Origin: Streptomyces phaeolivaceus
GTDB taxonomy: Bacteria > Actinomycetota > Actinomycetes > Streptomycetales > Streptomycetaceae
Length of the DNA: 64,000 nt
Direction of reading: 5' to 3'
Assembly (NCBI RefSeq): GCF_009184865.1
Contig: NZ_CP045096.1
Coordinates: 2,294,001 to 2,358,000 of the forward strand
The position numbers and the translations under genes were made by a program. Position 1 is the first letter of the stretch, and each line of letters opens with the position of its first letter. Shown here one piece after another: positions 9,021 through 18,263 of this stretch. The notes below the pieces were generated by a model, which was given only the letters and a program-made list of their open reading frames with translations, was not told the DNA's origin and searched no databases.

Positions 9021-9115
9021 GCAGCCACAGACAACCCGCACCCGCCAAGCCGACCGAACCCCCCTCCCCCGACCGCGACCGAAGAAGGAAAGCGGCGGCC
9101 GATAAGGTCGCTCAC

Positions 9116-10621
9116 ATGGCAGAGATCGCGGTGATCGGCGCCGGCCTGGGCGCCATGGCGGCAGCCGCCCGGCTGGCCGTCGCCGGCCACCACGTGGTGG
9201 TGCGCGAGAGCACGGCGACCTACGGCGGAGCCGTGGGCCGCTTCGAGCGCGACGGCTTCACGTTCGACACGGGCCCGGGGCTGCTGCCCCTGCCCGCCGT
9301 CTACCGCGATCTGTTCCTCAAGACCGGCAAGGAACCGCTGGAGAAGTGCGTGGACCTGGTCCAGGTGGACCCGGCGGCCCGCCATGTCTTCGCGGACGGC
9401 ACGGACCTGACGTTGCCGGGCGCCTCGCGCGCGGGCGTGGTCGCCGCCCTGGACACCGCGCTCGGCGCGGGCACCGGCGACCGCTGGGGCGACTTCCTGG
9501 TACGGGCCCGCGAGGCCTGGGACCGCACCCGCCGGCCCCTCCTGGAGGAGCCGCTGTGGTCCGACTGGAAGGTCCTCGCCGAGCGCGAGCCGTACCCCTC
9601 GGTGCCCCACAGGCGACTCCTGCGCACCCGCCGTGCCACCACCCTCGCCGAGGTCGGCGCCTGGGAGCTGCGCGACCCCCGGCTCACCGCCCTGCTGGAG
9701 AGCCACGCCCTCGCGTACGGCCTGGACCCGAGGGCGGTCCCGGCGAGCGCGGCGGTCCTGCCGTACATGGAGCACGCCTTCGGCGTCTGGTACGTCCGGG
9801 GCGGCCTGCGGGAGTTGGCGCGGGCGCTGTACGAACGGTGTCTGGCCCGCAGGGTCGAGTTCGTCTTCGGCGCCGAGGTCACGGGGATCGTCGAGAGGGA
9901 CGGCCGGGCGGCCGGGTTGGAGCTGGCGGACGGCTCGGTGGCCGACGCGGACTTCGTGGTCGCCGGGGTCGCGCCCGAGGTGCTGGACCGTCTGTCGCGG
10001 CGTCCGGTCGTACGGGGTGAGGGTGATGTCGCGGCCCAGCAGGAGGCGACGAGCCGGCTGACCGTGCTGCTGGCGCTGCGCGGGGGCCGTCCGGAGGGGA
10101 CCGCGCACCGGACGGTGGTGCACGCGGAGGACCGTGACGCCGAGTTGGAGTCGCTGTTCGGGCCGTCCGCCGGGGCGGTCGCGGGGCCCACGGTCACGGT
10201 GCTGCGCCCCGGCGATCCGGGGCTGGTGCCGGACGCCGACCACGAGGCGGTCACGGTGTCGTGCGCGGTCCCCGGCCGGAGCCCGGCCGCGCCGCAGGAC
10301 CTCGCTCAGCGGGCCGAGCGGCTGCTCACCGCCGCCGAGCGCGCCGTACCCGACCTGCGGGACCGCCTGCTGTGGCACGAGGTCCGCACCCCGGCCGACA
10401 TCGCGCGGGCGACCGGCGCGGAGGGCGGCGCGGTCCCGGCCCCGGCGCTCGCGGCGGCCGACGGGCGATGGCTGCACCCGTCCAACTCCACCGCGACACC
10501 GGGCCTGTTCACCGTCGGCGGCTGGTCCCATCCCGGTGGCGGCCTCCCGCACGCGGGGATGTCGGGCGCGCTGGTGGCCGGCCTGATCGTGGAGGGCCCG
10601 GACTTCCGCGGCTCGCAGTGA
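9116..10621 (+). CDS. Phytoene-desaturase-like FAD-dependent oxidoreductase
   Basis: 501 residues from the ATG at 9116. The N-terminal Rossmann motif GAGLGAMAAAARLA is followed by an STATYGGAVG loop and FDTGPGLLPLP, as in CrtI/NAD(P)-FAD amine-oxidase-like proteins. The C-terminus has VGGWSHPGGGLPHAGMSG, the second FAD-binding signature. No carotenoid gene is nearby, so the name describes the fold, not the substrate. The start has no ribosome site; TAAGGT 7 nt upstream suggests a leaderless message. Confidence 0.88.
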   Translation: MAEIAVIGAGLGAMAAAARLAVAGHHVVVRESTATYGGAVGRFERDGFTFDTGPGLLPLPAVYRDLFLKTGKEPLEKCVDLVQVDPAARHVFADGTDLTLPGASRAGVVAALDTALGAGTGDRWGDFLVRAREAWDRTRRPLLEEPLWSDWKVLAEREPYPSVPHRRLLRTRRATTLAEVGAWELRDPRLTALLESHALAYGLDPRAVPASAAVLPYMEHAFGVWYVRGGLRELARALYERCLARRVEFVFGAEVTGIVERDGRAAGLELADGSVADADFVVAGVAPEVLDRLSRRPVVRGEGDVAAQQEATSRLTVLLALRGGRPEGTAHRTVVHAEDRDAELESLFGPSAGAVAGPTVTVLRPGDPGLVPDADHEAVTVSCAVPGRSPAAPQDLAQRAERLLTAAERAVPDLRDRLLWHEVRTPADIARATGAEGGAVPAPALAAADGRWLHPSNSTATPGLFTVGGWSHPGGGLPHAGMSGALVAGLIVEGPDFRGSQ

Positions 10622-10646
10622 GTCTCACCGAGGTCCGGGTGAGCCT

Positions 10647-11621
10647 TCAGAAACGGTACTGCTGCTCGTCGTAACCGTTCTGGCCATTGCCGTTGCCGTT
10701 GCCCTGGTACGGGTACTGCTGGTCCGCCGCCGACTGGTCGTTGTTGTTGCCGAACGGGTCGAACGAGTCGTCGGTGCTGCGCTGCTGCGGCACCCACACA
10801 CCGCCGGGCGGGGTCTCGGCACCGTAGCCGGCGTTGCCGTACTGGTCCTGGCCGTAGCCCTGTTGCCCGTATCCCTGCTGGCCGTAGGACTGGTCGTAGG
10901 AGGCCGTGGCGTCGTACGTCTGGGTGCCGATGTACGGGTCGGAGTAGGCGGCGTACTGCTGCTGGTTCGGGTCGTAGCCGTAACCCTGCTGGTCGTAGCC
11001 GTAGTAGGCGAAGGCCTCGTCCTGCGCGGCCTGGTCGGCGGTCGCGTAGGGCTGGCCGGCCGCCGTGCCCGCGTAGGCGTTGTCGTCGCCGCCGTAGATG
11101 CCGTATGTGCTGGTGTCGTCCGGCATGGGCTCCGGCGAGTAGACGGTGGCGGCCCCGGCCGTGGCGGGCGCGGACTGCGGGCGGACGAACACGTCGTCCT
11201 CGGGGTCGTCGTCGAGCCGGTCGTCGCCCTGGCCGTACGAACCGGCGGCCGTGGACTCCAGGTCCATCACCTCCAGGCTCGGGTCCTGGCGGTCCGGTTC
11301 GCCGCGCCGGCGCTTCTTGCCGGCCTTCGGGAGCCTGCCGCCGCCCTCGCCGTCGCCCTCGGCGGACCGCGGGCGGACCGCCCAGCCGGCCTCGAAGCCG
11401 CGGCGGAAGGAGAGCGTCACATAGGTCTGCCCGATGGCGAAGCCGATCGCGCCCAGCGCGATGACGATCACGTTGGGGATGAGCACACCGAGGACGACGA
11501 CGAGGAATCCGGCGAAGGCGAGCAGCCGCCAGCGCAGGCGTGCCTTGTACTGCAGCAGCACCTCACCCAGCAGCCACAACGCGACGACACCGAACGCGAT
11601 GTAGAGGACCGTCCAGCCCAT
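10647..11621 (-). CDS. Membrane protein with Tyr/Gln/Gly-rich disordered tail
   Basis: 324 residues. Two or three hydrophobic helices lie in the first 70 residues, followed by a basic stretch (KAGKKRRRGEPDR) and about 200 residues of low complexity rich in Tyr, Gln, Gly and Asp, with near-repeats such as SYGQQGYGQQGYGQDQYG. No known catalytic domain is visible. It has the same anchor-plus-disordered-tail layout as several uncharacterised actinomycete proteins. The gene ends 25 bp from the end of the convergent oxidoreductase. Confidence 0.85.
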   Translation of the reverse strand: MGWTVLYIAFGVVALWLLGEVLLQYKARLRWRLLAFAGFLVVVLGVLIPNVIVIALGAIGFAIGQTYVTLSFRRGFEAGWAVRPRSAEGDGEGGGRLPKAGKKRRRGEPDRQDPSLEVMDLESTAAGSYGQGDDRLDDDPEDDVFVRPQSAPATAGAATVYSPEPMPDDTSTYGIYGGDDNAYAGTAAGQPYATADQAAQDEAFAYYGYDQQGYGYDPNQQQYAAYSDPYIGTQTYDATASYDQSYGQQGYGQQGYGQDQYGNAGYGAETPPGGVWVPQQRSTDDSFDPFGNNNDQSAADQQYPYQGNGNGNGQNGYDEQQYRF

Positions 11622-11677
11622 GTACGCCCCTCTCCCTGTGGCCGCTACGCAGTGTGTCGTACGCGAGTGCGACCGGT

Positions 11678-12601
11678 CTAGGCCCGTGGTGAATGGTGCG
11701 GGCCCAGGTTCTCGTAGATTTCCAGAGTCGCGGTGGAGTTGTTCAGGGTGATGAAGTGAAGTCCGGGGACTCCTTCGTCCAACAGCCTCGCGCAGAACTC
11801 CGTGGCGAACTCGATGCCAATGGAGCGTACAGCGGCCGGATCGTCTTTGGCTGTGACGATCCGCTCTTTCAGGGCGGGCGGGATCGCGGCGTTGCTGAGT
11901 TGCGGCAACCGTTCCAGCATCTTCACGCTGGTGACGGGCATGACCTCGGGAATGACAGGGGTTTCACAGCCTGCCTTGGCTACCGCGTCCCTCAGACGCA
12001 GGTACGACTCCGGATGGAAGAACATCTGCGTGATCGCGTAGTCGGCGCCCGCCCGGCACTTGTCGACGAAGCGCGCCACGTCGCTGTCCCAGTCCGGGGA
12101 TCGCGGGTGCATCTCCGGGAAGGCCGCGACGCCGACACAGAAGTCACCCGACTCCTTGATGAGCTGGACGAGTTCGGCGGCGTAGGTGAGGCCCTGCGGA
12201 TGCGCGACCCACTCGGCCATGGGGTCGCCGGGCGGGTCGCCGCGGACCGCGAGCATGTTGCGGATCCCGGCGTCCGCGTACTGGCCGATGATGTTGCGCA
12301 GCTCGGCGATGGAGTGGCTGACCGCGGTGAGGTGGGCGACCGGGGTGAGGGTCGTGTCGGCGACGATCTGCTCGGTCGCCTTCACCGTGCCGGCCCGGGT
12401 GGAGCCGCCCGCGCCGTACGTCACGGAGACGAAGCTCGGGGCGACCGCCTCGATCCTGCGGAGGGCGTTCCACAGGTTCCGCTCACCCTTCTCCGTCTTG
12501 GGCGCCCAGAACTCGAAGGAGTACGTGGTCCTGCCCGTGGCGAGCATGTCGCGCACGGTGCGCGCGCGATCAGTCCTGGTGGAAGCGGTTCCTAGGGCCA
12601 T
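11678..12601 (-). CDS. metF: Methylenetetrahydrofolate reductase
   Basis: 307 residues with the MetF/MTHFR barrel. Glu30 in [16 protein letters not shown] corresponds to the conserved active-site Glu; YGAGGST and AVRGDPP follow. It makes 5-methyl-THF for methionine synthesis. The actinomycete form has WAPK where enteric MetF has FPPR. There is no ribosome site; TAACCT lies 6 nt before the ATG with TTGGGA 17 bp further up, so the message is probably leaderless. The gene starts 115 bp from a MITE-like element. Confidence 0.95.
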   Translation of the reverse strand: MALGTASTRTDRARTVRDMLATGRTTYSFEFWAPKTEKGERNLWNALRRIEAVAPSFVSVTYGAGGSTRAGTVKATEQIVADTTLTPVAHLTAVSHSIAELRNIIGQYADAGIRNMLAVRGDPPGDPMAEWVAHPQGLTYAAELVQLIKESGDFCVGVAAFPEMHPRSPDWDSDVARFVDKCRAGADYAITQMFFHPESYLRLRDAVAKAGCETPVIPEVMPVTSVKMLERLPQLSNAAIPPALKERIVTAKDDPAAVRSIGIEFATEFCARLLDEGVPGLHFITLNNSTATLEIYENLGPHHSPRA

Positions 12602-12716
12602 ACCGGCAGGTTAGTCAGGTCGGGGCCGTCTCCCAACCAGACCCGGGGTTTTTGTCCGTTTTGCCGACCTGCTGTCCACGCCTTGGACGGCCGCGGGCCG
12701 GGAGCGCGTCCCAGGG

Positions 12717-12920
12717 CCTGTCTGACAATTCCCGTCGTCGCCCGGAGGGCGGCCTCGTGGCGTCGTGGGGGTACCTCCCGGTCGAGCGAAGCCGAGACTG
12801 GGGGAGCGTGCTCTCGGCGTGCCGGGCGTGGAGCCTCGTACCGGACGTACTTGGCTCTGCGCCCGGTGCGGCGAGAGTGCGTGCATGGCGTCGCGGGGCA
12901 GACGGGAATTGTCAGACAGG
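12717..12920. mobile_element. MITE-like element with 20-bp perfect terminal inverted repeats
   Basis: The ends CCTGTCTGACAATTCCCGTC (12717-12736) and its exact complement (12901-12920) bound 204 bp without a transposase. An inner imperfect palindrome of the common streptomycete type (GGTACCTCCC...GGGGGAG) lies near 12770-12805. Flanks CCAGG and CCTAGG hint at a short target duplication, but this is unclear. The right repeat contains the thiE stop codon. Confidence 0.8.
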
Positions 12921-13565
12921 ACCTAGGGCGCGCAGGCGCTTGGTGAACTCTGCCGCGGCGGCTCCGGGGTCGTCGGCCTCGGTGATCGCCCGGACGACGA
13001 CGGCCCGGCGGGCGCCCGCCTCGACGATCTCGTCGAGGTTGCCGAGGTCGATGCCGCCGATGGCGAACCAGGGGCGGCCGGTGCCGAGGGCGGCGGTGTA
13101 CCGCACCAGGTCGGGGCCGGGGGCGTGGCGGCCGGGCTTGGTGGGGGTGGGCCAGCAGGGACCGGTGCAGAAGTAGTCCACGCCCTCCTGGACGGCCGCG
13201 GCGGCGGCCTCCCCTTCGGCGTGGGTGGAGCGGCCGATGAGGACGTCCGGGCCGAGGAGGGCGCGGGCGGCGGGGACGGGAAGGTCGCCCTGGCCGAGGT
13301 GCAGCACGTCCGCGCCGGCGGCGTGCGCGACGTCCGCGCGGTCGTTGACGGCGAGCAGCCTGCCGTGGCGGCGGCAGGCGTCCGCGAGGATCCGGAGGTG
13401 CTCCAGCTCCTCGGCGGCCTCCATGCCCTTGTCGCGGAGCTGCACGATGTCCACACCGCCGGCCAGGACCGCGTCCAGGAACTCCGGCAGGTCGCCCTGG
13501 CGCTTGCGGGCGTCCGTGCAGAGGTAGAGCCGGGCGTCGGCGAGCCGGGCGGTGGCGTCGGGCAT
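12912..13565 (-). CDS. thiE: Thiamine-phosphate synthase
   Basis: 217 residues with the TIM-barrel motifs of Thi[48 protein letters not shown] and WFAIGGI. It joins HMP-PP and the thiazole phosphate to give thiamine phosphate, completing the pathway of the thiO-S-G operon 2.3 kb away on the other strand. The last residues and stop (TGA at 12912-12914) lie inside the terminal repeat of the 204-bp MITE-like element, so the natural C-terminus was probably changed by that insertion. Confidence 0.95.
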   Translation of the reverse strand: MPDATARLADARLYLCTDARKRQGDLPEFLDAVLAGGVDIVQLRDKGMEAAEELEHLRILADACRRHGRLLAVNDRADVAHAAGADVLHLGQGDLPVPAARALLGPDVLIGRSTHAEGEAAAAAVQEGVDYFCTGPCWPTPTKPGRHAPGPDLVRYTAALGTGRPWFAIGGIDLGNLDEIVEAGARRAVVVRAITEADDPGAAAAEFTKRLRALGPV

Positions 13566-13691
13566 GCGTGGGTCCCCCGTGGGCGTGCGTGGTCGACACG
13601 GCGTACGGGGCCGTGCCCCTGGCGGGCCCGGCTCCCGTACGCCGCACAGGCGGCTGTGGTGCGGATTTTCGGGTGTTTCAGGCTTTCCGGG

Positions 13692-14057
13692 TCACACGGC
13701 GAGCGCCTGGGCGCGCCGCTTCACCTCCGTGCCGCGATTCTCGCTCAGTGCCTGGGCCGGGGTGCCGGGCAGGCTGGGGTCCGGAGTGAAGAGCCACTCC
13801 AGCATCTCTTCGTCGGTGAAGCCGTCGTCCTTCAGCAGGGTCAGGGTGCCGGTGAGGCCCTTGACCACCTTGTCCTCGTCGATGAAGGCGGCGGGGACGT
13901 GCAGCGCGCGGTTCTCACCACGGCGTACGGCGATGAGCTGGCCTTCCTTCACCAGCTGCCGCACGCGGGTCACCTCGACGTCCAGCATCTCTGCGATGTC
14001 GGGGAGGGTCAGCCACGCGGGGACGAGAGCATCGATCTTTGCGTCAATCTCGGTCAC
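13692..14057 (-). CDS. Rv2175c-family DNA-binding protein
   Basis: 121 residues from a GTG. The N-terminal winged-helix part LTLPDIAEMLDVEVTRVRQL is followed by VRRGENRALHVPAAFI and the C-terminal DUF (VKGLTGTLTLLKDDGFTDEE). The mycobacterial homologue is a DNA-binding substrate of a Ser/Thr kinase; a PASTA kinase lies 4 kb away here, so a functional link is possible but inferred. GGAGG is only 1 nt from the GTG, an unusually short spacing. Confidence 0.9.
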   Translation of the reverse strand: MTEIDAKIDALVPAWLTLPDIAEMLDVEVTRVRQLVKEGQLIAVRRGENRALHVPAAFIDEDKVVKGLTGTLTLLKDDGFTDEEMLEWLFTPDPSLPGTPAQALSENRGTEVKRRAQALAV

Positions 14058-14110
14058 GCCTCCAAGACTGCCATCTGGGACTGACAGTGGGTAGCCGAGC
14101 CACCCCCGGT

Positions 14111-15337
14111 CTACGCCGTCGCCGCCTTCAGGGGCCGCGCCGGATCCTCCAGCAGCTCCGGGTCCATCGGCGTGCCCGCCTCGATCAGCCGGCGGCCCTG
14201 GGCCAGGTCGCGGGGGCGGCCCACCGCCAGCAGGGCGACCAGCCGGCGCTCACGCAGCCAGCACACCGACCAGGCGGCGCCGGTGGGGTCACCGCGCCAC
14301 AGGGTGGTGTCGGCCGAGGCGTGGTCCCCGGCATACTGGACGAAGCGGCCGAACTGCTCGGACCAGAAGTACGGGACGGGGTCGTACGGCTCGGGCGTCT
14401 CGCCGACGATGTTCGCGGCGACCGTGCGGGGGCCCTGGAGGGCGTTGTCCCAGTGGTGGACGAGGAGGCGCCGGCCGTATCTGCCGGAGGGGAAGGAGGC
14501 GCAGTCGCCGACCGCGTAGACGTCCGGCGCGGAGGTGCGCAGATGGTCGTCGGCCAGGACCTCGCCGTGCGCGCCCAGGGCGATGCCCGAGCCTTTCAGC
14601 CAGGCCGTCGCCGGGCGGGCGCCGATGCCGACGACGACCGCGTCCGCCGGTACCCGGGTGCCGTCGTCCAGGACGACCGTCCCGGGCTCGACGCGCTGCA
14701 CGCGCGCGTGGGTGCGCAGGGTGGCGCCGCTGTCGGCGTACCAGGCGGTCATCGGCGCGGCCACCTCGGCGGGGAGCGCGCCCGCGAGGGGGCGGTCGGC
14801 CGCCTCGACGACCGTCACCGCGCAGCCCGCCTCGCGCGCGGCGGTGGCGAACTCGGCGCCGATCCAGCCCGCGCCGACGACCACGATGTCGTGCCGGCGG
14901 GCCAGCACGGGCCGCAGTCGCTCGGCGTCGTCCAGGGTCCGCAGCAGATGCACCCCGGGCACCCCCTCGGCGCCCGGCAGCCGGATCGGTTCCGCGCCGG
15001 TGGCGAGGACGAGAAGGTCGTACGGGACGGGTCCGGCGGCCGTGTCGAGGGCGTGGTCGGCGGGGCGCAGGCCCGACACCTCGCGGCCGAGGCGGAGTTC
15101 GATGCCGAGCGCCTCGAAGTCGACGTCGAAGGCGGAGCCCTCGGCCTTGCCGAGCAGGACGGCCTTGGAGAGCGGCGGCCGGTCGTACGGCTGGTGCGGC
15201 TCGGCGCCGATGAGGACGACGTCACCGGTGAAGCCCTGTTCGCGCAGGGCGACGGCCGTCCGCACCCCGGCCATGCCCGCGCCCACGACGACGACCCGTC
15301 GTGCGGTCCGTCCCGGCTCCCGCGTCTGCTCGCTCAC
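14111..15337 (-). CDS. FAD-dependent NAD(P)H reductase, ferredoxin-reductase type
   Basis: 408 residues from the GTG at 15337 (VSEQTREPG); the frame continues upstream across an operator-like palindrome. FAD motif VVVGAGMAGVRTA at about 16-28, PYDRPPLSK, a second dinucleotide fold VVVGAGWIGAEFA, and VYAVGDCASF are the class signatures of rubredoxin/ferredoxin reductases (CamA/BphA4-like). It probably passes electrons to a ferredoxin for an oxygenase not in this window. It ends 53 bp from the Rv2175c gene. Confidence 0.92.
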   Translation of the reverse strand: MSEQTREPGRTARRVVVVGAGMAGVRTAVALREQGFTGDVVLIGAEPHQPYDRPPLSKAVLLGKAEGSAFDVDFEALGIELRLGREVSGLRPADHALDTAAGPVPYDLLVLATGAEPIRLPGAEGVPGVHLLRTLDDAERLRPVLARRHDIVVVGAGWIGAEFATAAREAGCAVTVVEAADRPLAGALPAEVAAPMTAWYADSGATLRTHARVQRVEPGTVVLDDGTRVPADAVVVGIGARPATAWLKGSGIALGAHGEVLADDHLRTSAPDVYAVGDCASFPSGRYGRRLLVHHWDNALQGPRTVAANIVGETPEPYDPVPYFWSEQFGRFVQYAGDHASADTTLWRGDPTGAAWSVCWLRERRLVALLAVGRPRDLAQGRRLIEAGTPMDPELLEDPARPLKAATA

Positions 15338-15353
15338 CTGATCACCATAGACA

Positions 15354-15370
15354 ACTGACGAATGGTCAGT
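15354..15370. promoter_or_regulatory. Palindromic regulator site upstream of the reductase gene
   Basis: ACTGAC-GAATG-GTCAGT, perfect 6-bp arms, ends 17 bp before the reductase start and touches the stop of the upstream gene. The half-sites equal those of the operator at 4897-4922 but with a 5-bp instead of 2-bp centre, so TetR-type binding is likely; the cognate regulator is unknown. Confidence 0.6.
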
Positions 15371-15750
15371 CAGTGGTCGTGCCCCGTGAGCTGTTCCACA
15401 CCTTCGGCGCCTTCGGCCGGCTCCTCCACGACGCTCGTGCCGCTGCCGGGCCCCGACTCCCACTCCCAGGTCTCCTCCAGACGGACCCGCCCGTCGGGCA
15501 GTTCGACCACCTGGGACACGCAGTGCCCGGACGCGGTGGTCCCGTCGGTCTTCAACTGCACGTACCGGAAGTCCAGCCGGTCCCCCGCGCGCGTGCCCAC
15601 GAGATGGCCGCGGACGACGTCCCCGCCCGCGTACTCGGCCCAGATCTCGCCGTCCTTCTCGTGGTACGCGAAGCGGGTGCGGGTGCCCACCTGACCTGGG
15701 GCCTGGTCGGCGACGGGGGCGAGGACGAGACCGTCGAGCGAGCGGGCCAT
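15370..15750 (-). CDS. Hypothetical protein, n-acetylglutamate-synthase-like small beta-rich family
   Basis: About 126 residues from the ATG at 15750, chosen because GGGAG lies 9 nt upstream (a GTG two codons earlier is too close). The sequence alternates short polar strands (FAYHEKDGEIWAEYAGGDVV, LDFRYVQLKTDG) and has an acidic tail. No catalytic motif is recognised; the product name used for similar proteins is not evidence of function. It reads toward the reductase with a 32-bp gap. Confidence 0.8.
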   Translation of the reverse strand: MARSLDGLVLAPVADQAPGQVGTRTRFAYHEKDGEIWAEYAGGDVVRGHLVGTRAGDRLDFRYVQLKTDGTTASGHCVSQVVELPDGRVRLEETWEWESGPGSGTSVVEEPAEGAEGVEQLTGHDH

Positions 15751-15808
15751 GGGCACGGGCTCCCTTACTGAGGCGAACGGCGGGGACTAGGGTGGGCCAC
15801 CGTAGAGC

Positions 15809-15898
15809 ACTCGCGGGAGCCCGGACGCACCGGGCTGAGAGGGAGGCTGGCGGCCTCCGACCGTACGAACCTGATCCGGGTCATGCCGGCGAAGGGAG
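15809..15898 (+). promoter_or_regulatory. TPP riboswitch (THI element)
   Basis: All conserved blocks are present in order: GGGAGC (about 15814), CTGAGAGG in J3-2 (15834-15841), a variable P3 hairpin, ACCTGATCCGGGTCATGCC (15869-15887) and GCGAAGGGAGG at the 3' end. The GGGAGGG at the 3' edge is also the likely ribosome site of thiO, so TPP binding should directly block translation. Controls thiO-thiS-thiG. Confidence 0.96.
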
Positions 15899-15911
15899 GG
15901 GCTGGACGCCC

Positions 15912-17083
15912 ATGTCGCGTACGCACACGTCAGACGTCCTCGTCGTGGGGGGCGGAATCATCGGCCTGGTCACGGCGTGGCGGGCCGCGCGGCGCGGGTT
16001 CGCCACGGCCGTGGTCGATCCCGATCCCGGCGGCGGGGCCGCGCGGGTGGCGGCCGGGATGCTCGCCGCCGTCACCGAACTGCACTACGGCGAGCAGACC
16101 CTGCTGGGGCTCAACCTGGAGTCCGCGCGCCGCTACCCGGACTTCGCGGCCGAGCTGACGGAGGCCACCGGTCTCGACCTCGGCTACCGCCGCTGCGGCA
16201 CGCTCGCCGTGGCGCTCGACTCCGACGACCGCGCCCACTTGCGCGAACTGCACGCGCTGCAGCGCCGGTCGGGCCTGGACTCGGAGTGGCTGAGCGGCCG
16301 TGACTGCCGCCGGCTGGAGCCGATGCTCGCGCCGGGCGTGCGCGGCGGACTGCGGGTCGACGGGGACCATCAGATCGACCCGAGGCGGCTCTCCAGGGCA
16401 CTCGTCGCGGCCTGCGAGCGCGCCGGGGTGGTCTTCCACCGGACCAGGGCCGAGGAGCTGTCGGTGGTCCGGGAACGGGCCGCCGGGGTCCGCACCGACG
16501 CCGGCGACCGGCTCACCGCCGAGCAGGTCGTCCTCGCCGCGGGCAGCCTCAGCGGGCGGCTCGCCGGGGTCCCGGCCGAGGTGCTGCCGCCGGTGCGCCC
16601 GGTGAAGGGGCAGGTGCTGCGGCTGACCGTGCCGCAGCCGTACGCGCCCTTCCTGAGCCGTACCGTGCGGGCCGTGGTGCGCGGCAGCCACGTCTATCTG
16701 GTGCCACGCGAGAACGGCGAGCTCGTCGTCGGCGCGACCAGCGAGGAGCAGGGCTGGGACACCACGGTGACCGCGGGCGGGGTGTACGAACTGCTGCGGG
16801 ACGCCCATGAGCTGGTCCCCGGGATCACCGAACTCCCGCTCACCGAGACCCGCGCGGGACTGCGCCCGGCCTCCCCGGACAACGCGCCGCTCCTCGGCCC
16901 CAGCGGACTCGACGGCCTGCTCCTCGCGACCGGCCACTACCGCAACGGGGTGCTCCTGACCCCGGTCACCGGCGATGTCATGGCCCATGTGCTGGCCACC
17001 GGTGAACTGCCGCAGGAGGCCCGCGACTTCACCCCCCTGAGGTTCCGCGCCGGCGCGGTCCGCGAACTCCTGGAGCAGCCCGT

Positions 17084-17087
<4 letters not shown>
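15912..17087 (+). CDS. thiO: Glycine oxidase ThiO
   Basis: 391 residues from the ATG just after the TPP riboswitch. The N-terminal FAD motif VVGGGIIGLVTAWRAARRG, VAAGMLAAVTE, and the C-terminal ETRAGLRPASPDNAPLLG with ATGHYRNGVLLTP are typical of ThiO/DAO-type oxidases. It makes the dehydroglycine needed for the thiazole ring in aerobes. First gene of the thiO-S-G operon; its stop overlaps the thiS start by 4 nt, indicating translational coupling. Confidence 0.95.
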
Positions 17088-18101
<1,014 letters not shown>

Positions 18102-18250
18102 GTCGCATCTCACGCCACTTCGCCCTCACCCGAACAGCCGAGCGAGTTCCGCCGGACAGCCGCTTGTCACAGCCCTCCGATCTCGGTCACAGCTCTGCTG
18201 CAGTACTTCTCGCCCGCCCCGGGACTTATGGGCCTGTCGGCGTCGGCTCG

Positions 18251-18256
18251 TACACT
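18251..18256 (+). promoter_or_regulatory. -10 box of the leaderless PASTA kinase gene
   Basis: TACACT ends 7 nt before the GTG at 18264. There is no ribosome site between them, so transcription probably begins at or next to the start codon. No good -35 is visible. Confidence 0.6.
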
Positions 18257-18263
18257 CACCTGC

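Larger units (their letters stand above)
8579..9115. other. 537-bp intergenic region
   Basis: No gene is supported here. It holds the TetR terminator, a short run of CCCCCGT-type repeats (about 8668-8706), an imperfect palindrome near 8946-8977 and a REP-like core at 8975-9020. The promoter of the following oxidoreductase must lie in the last 60 bp; TAAGGT sits 7 nt before its ATG. Confidence 0.7.

Noticed and set aside
9116..10621. Carotenoid biosynthesis cluster
   Set aside because: Only one CrtI-like gene is present; no phytoene synthase, GGPP synthase or cyclase lies nearby.
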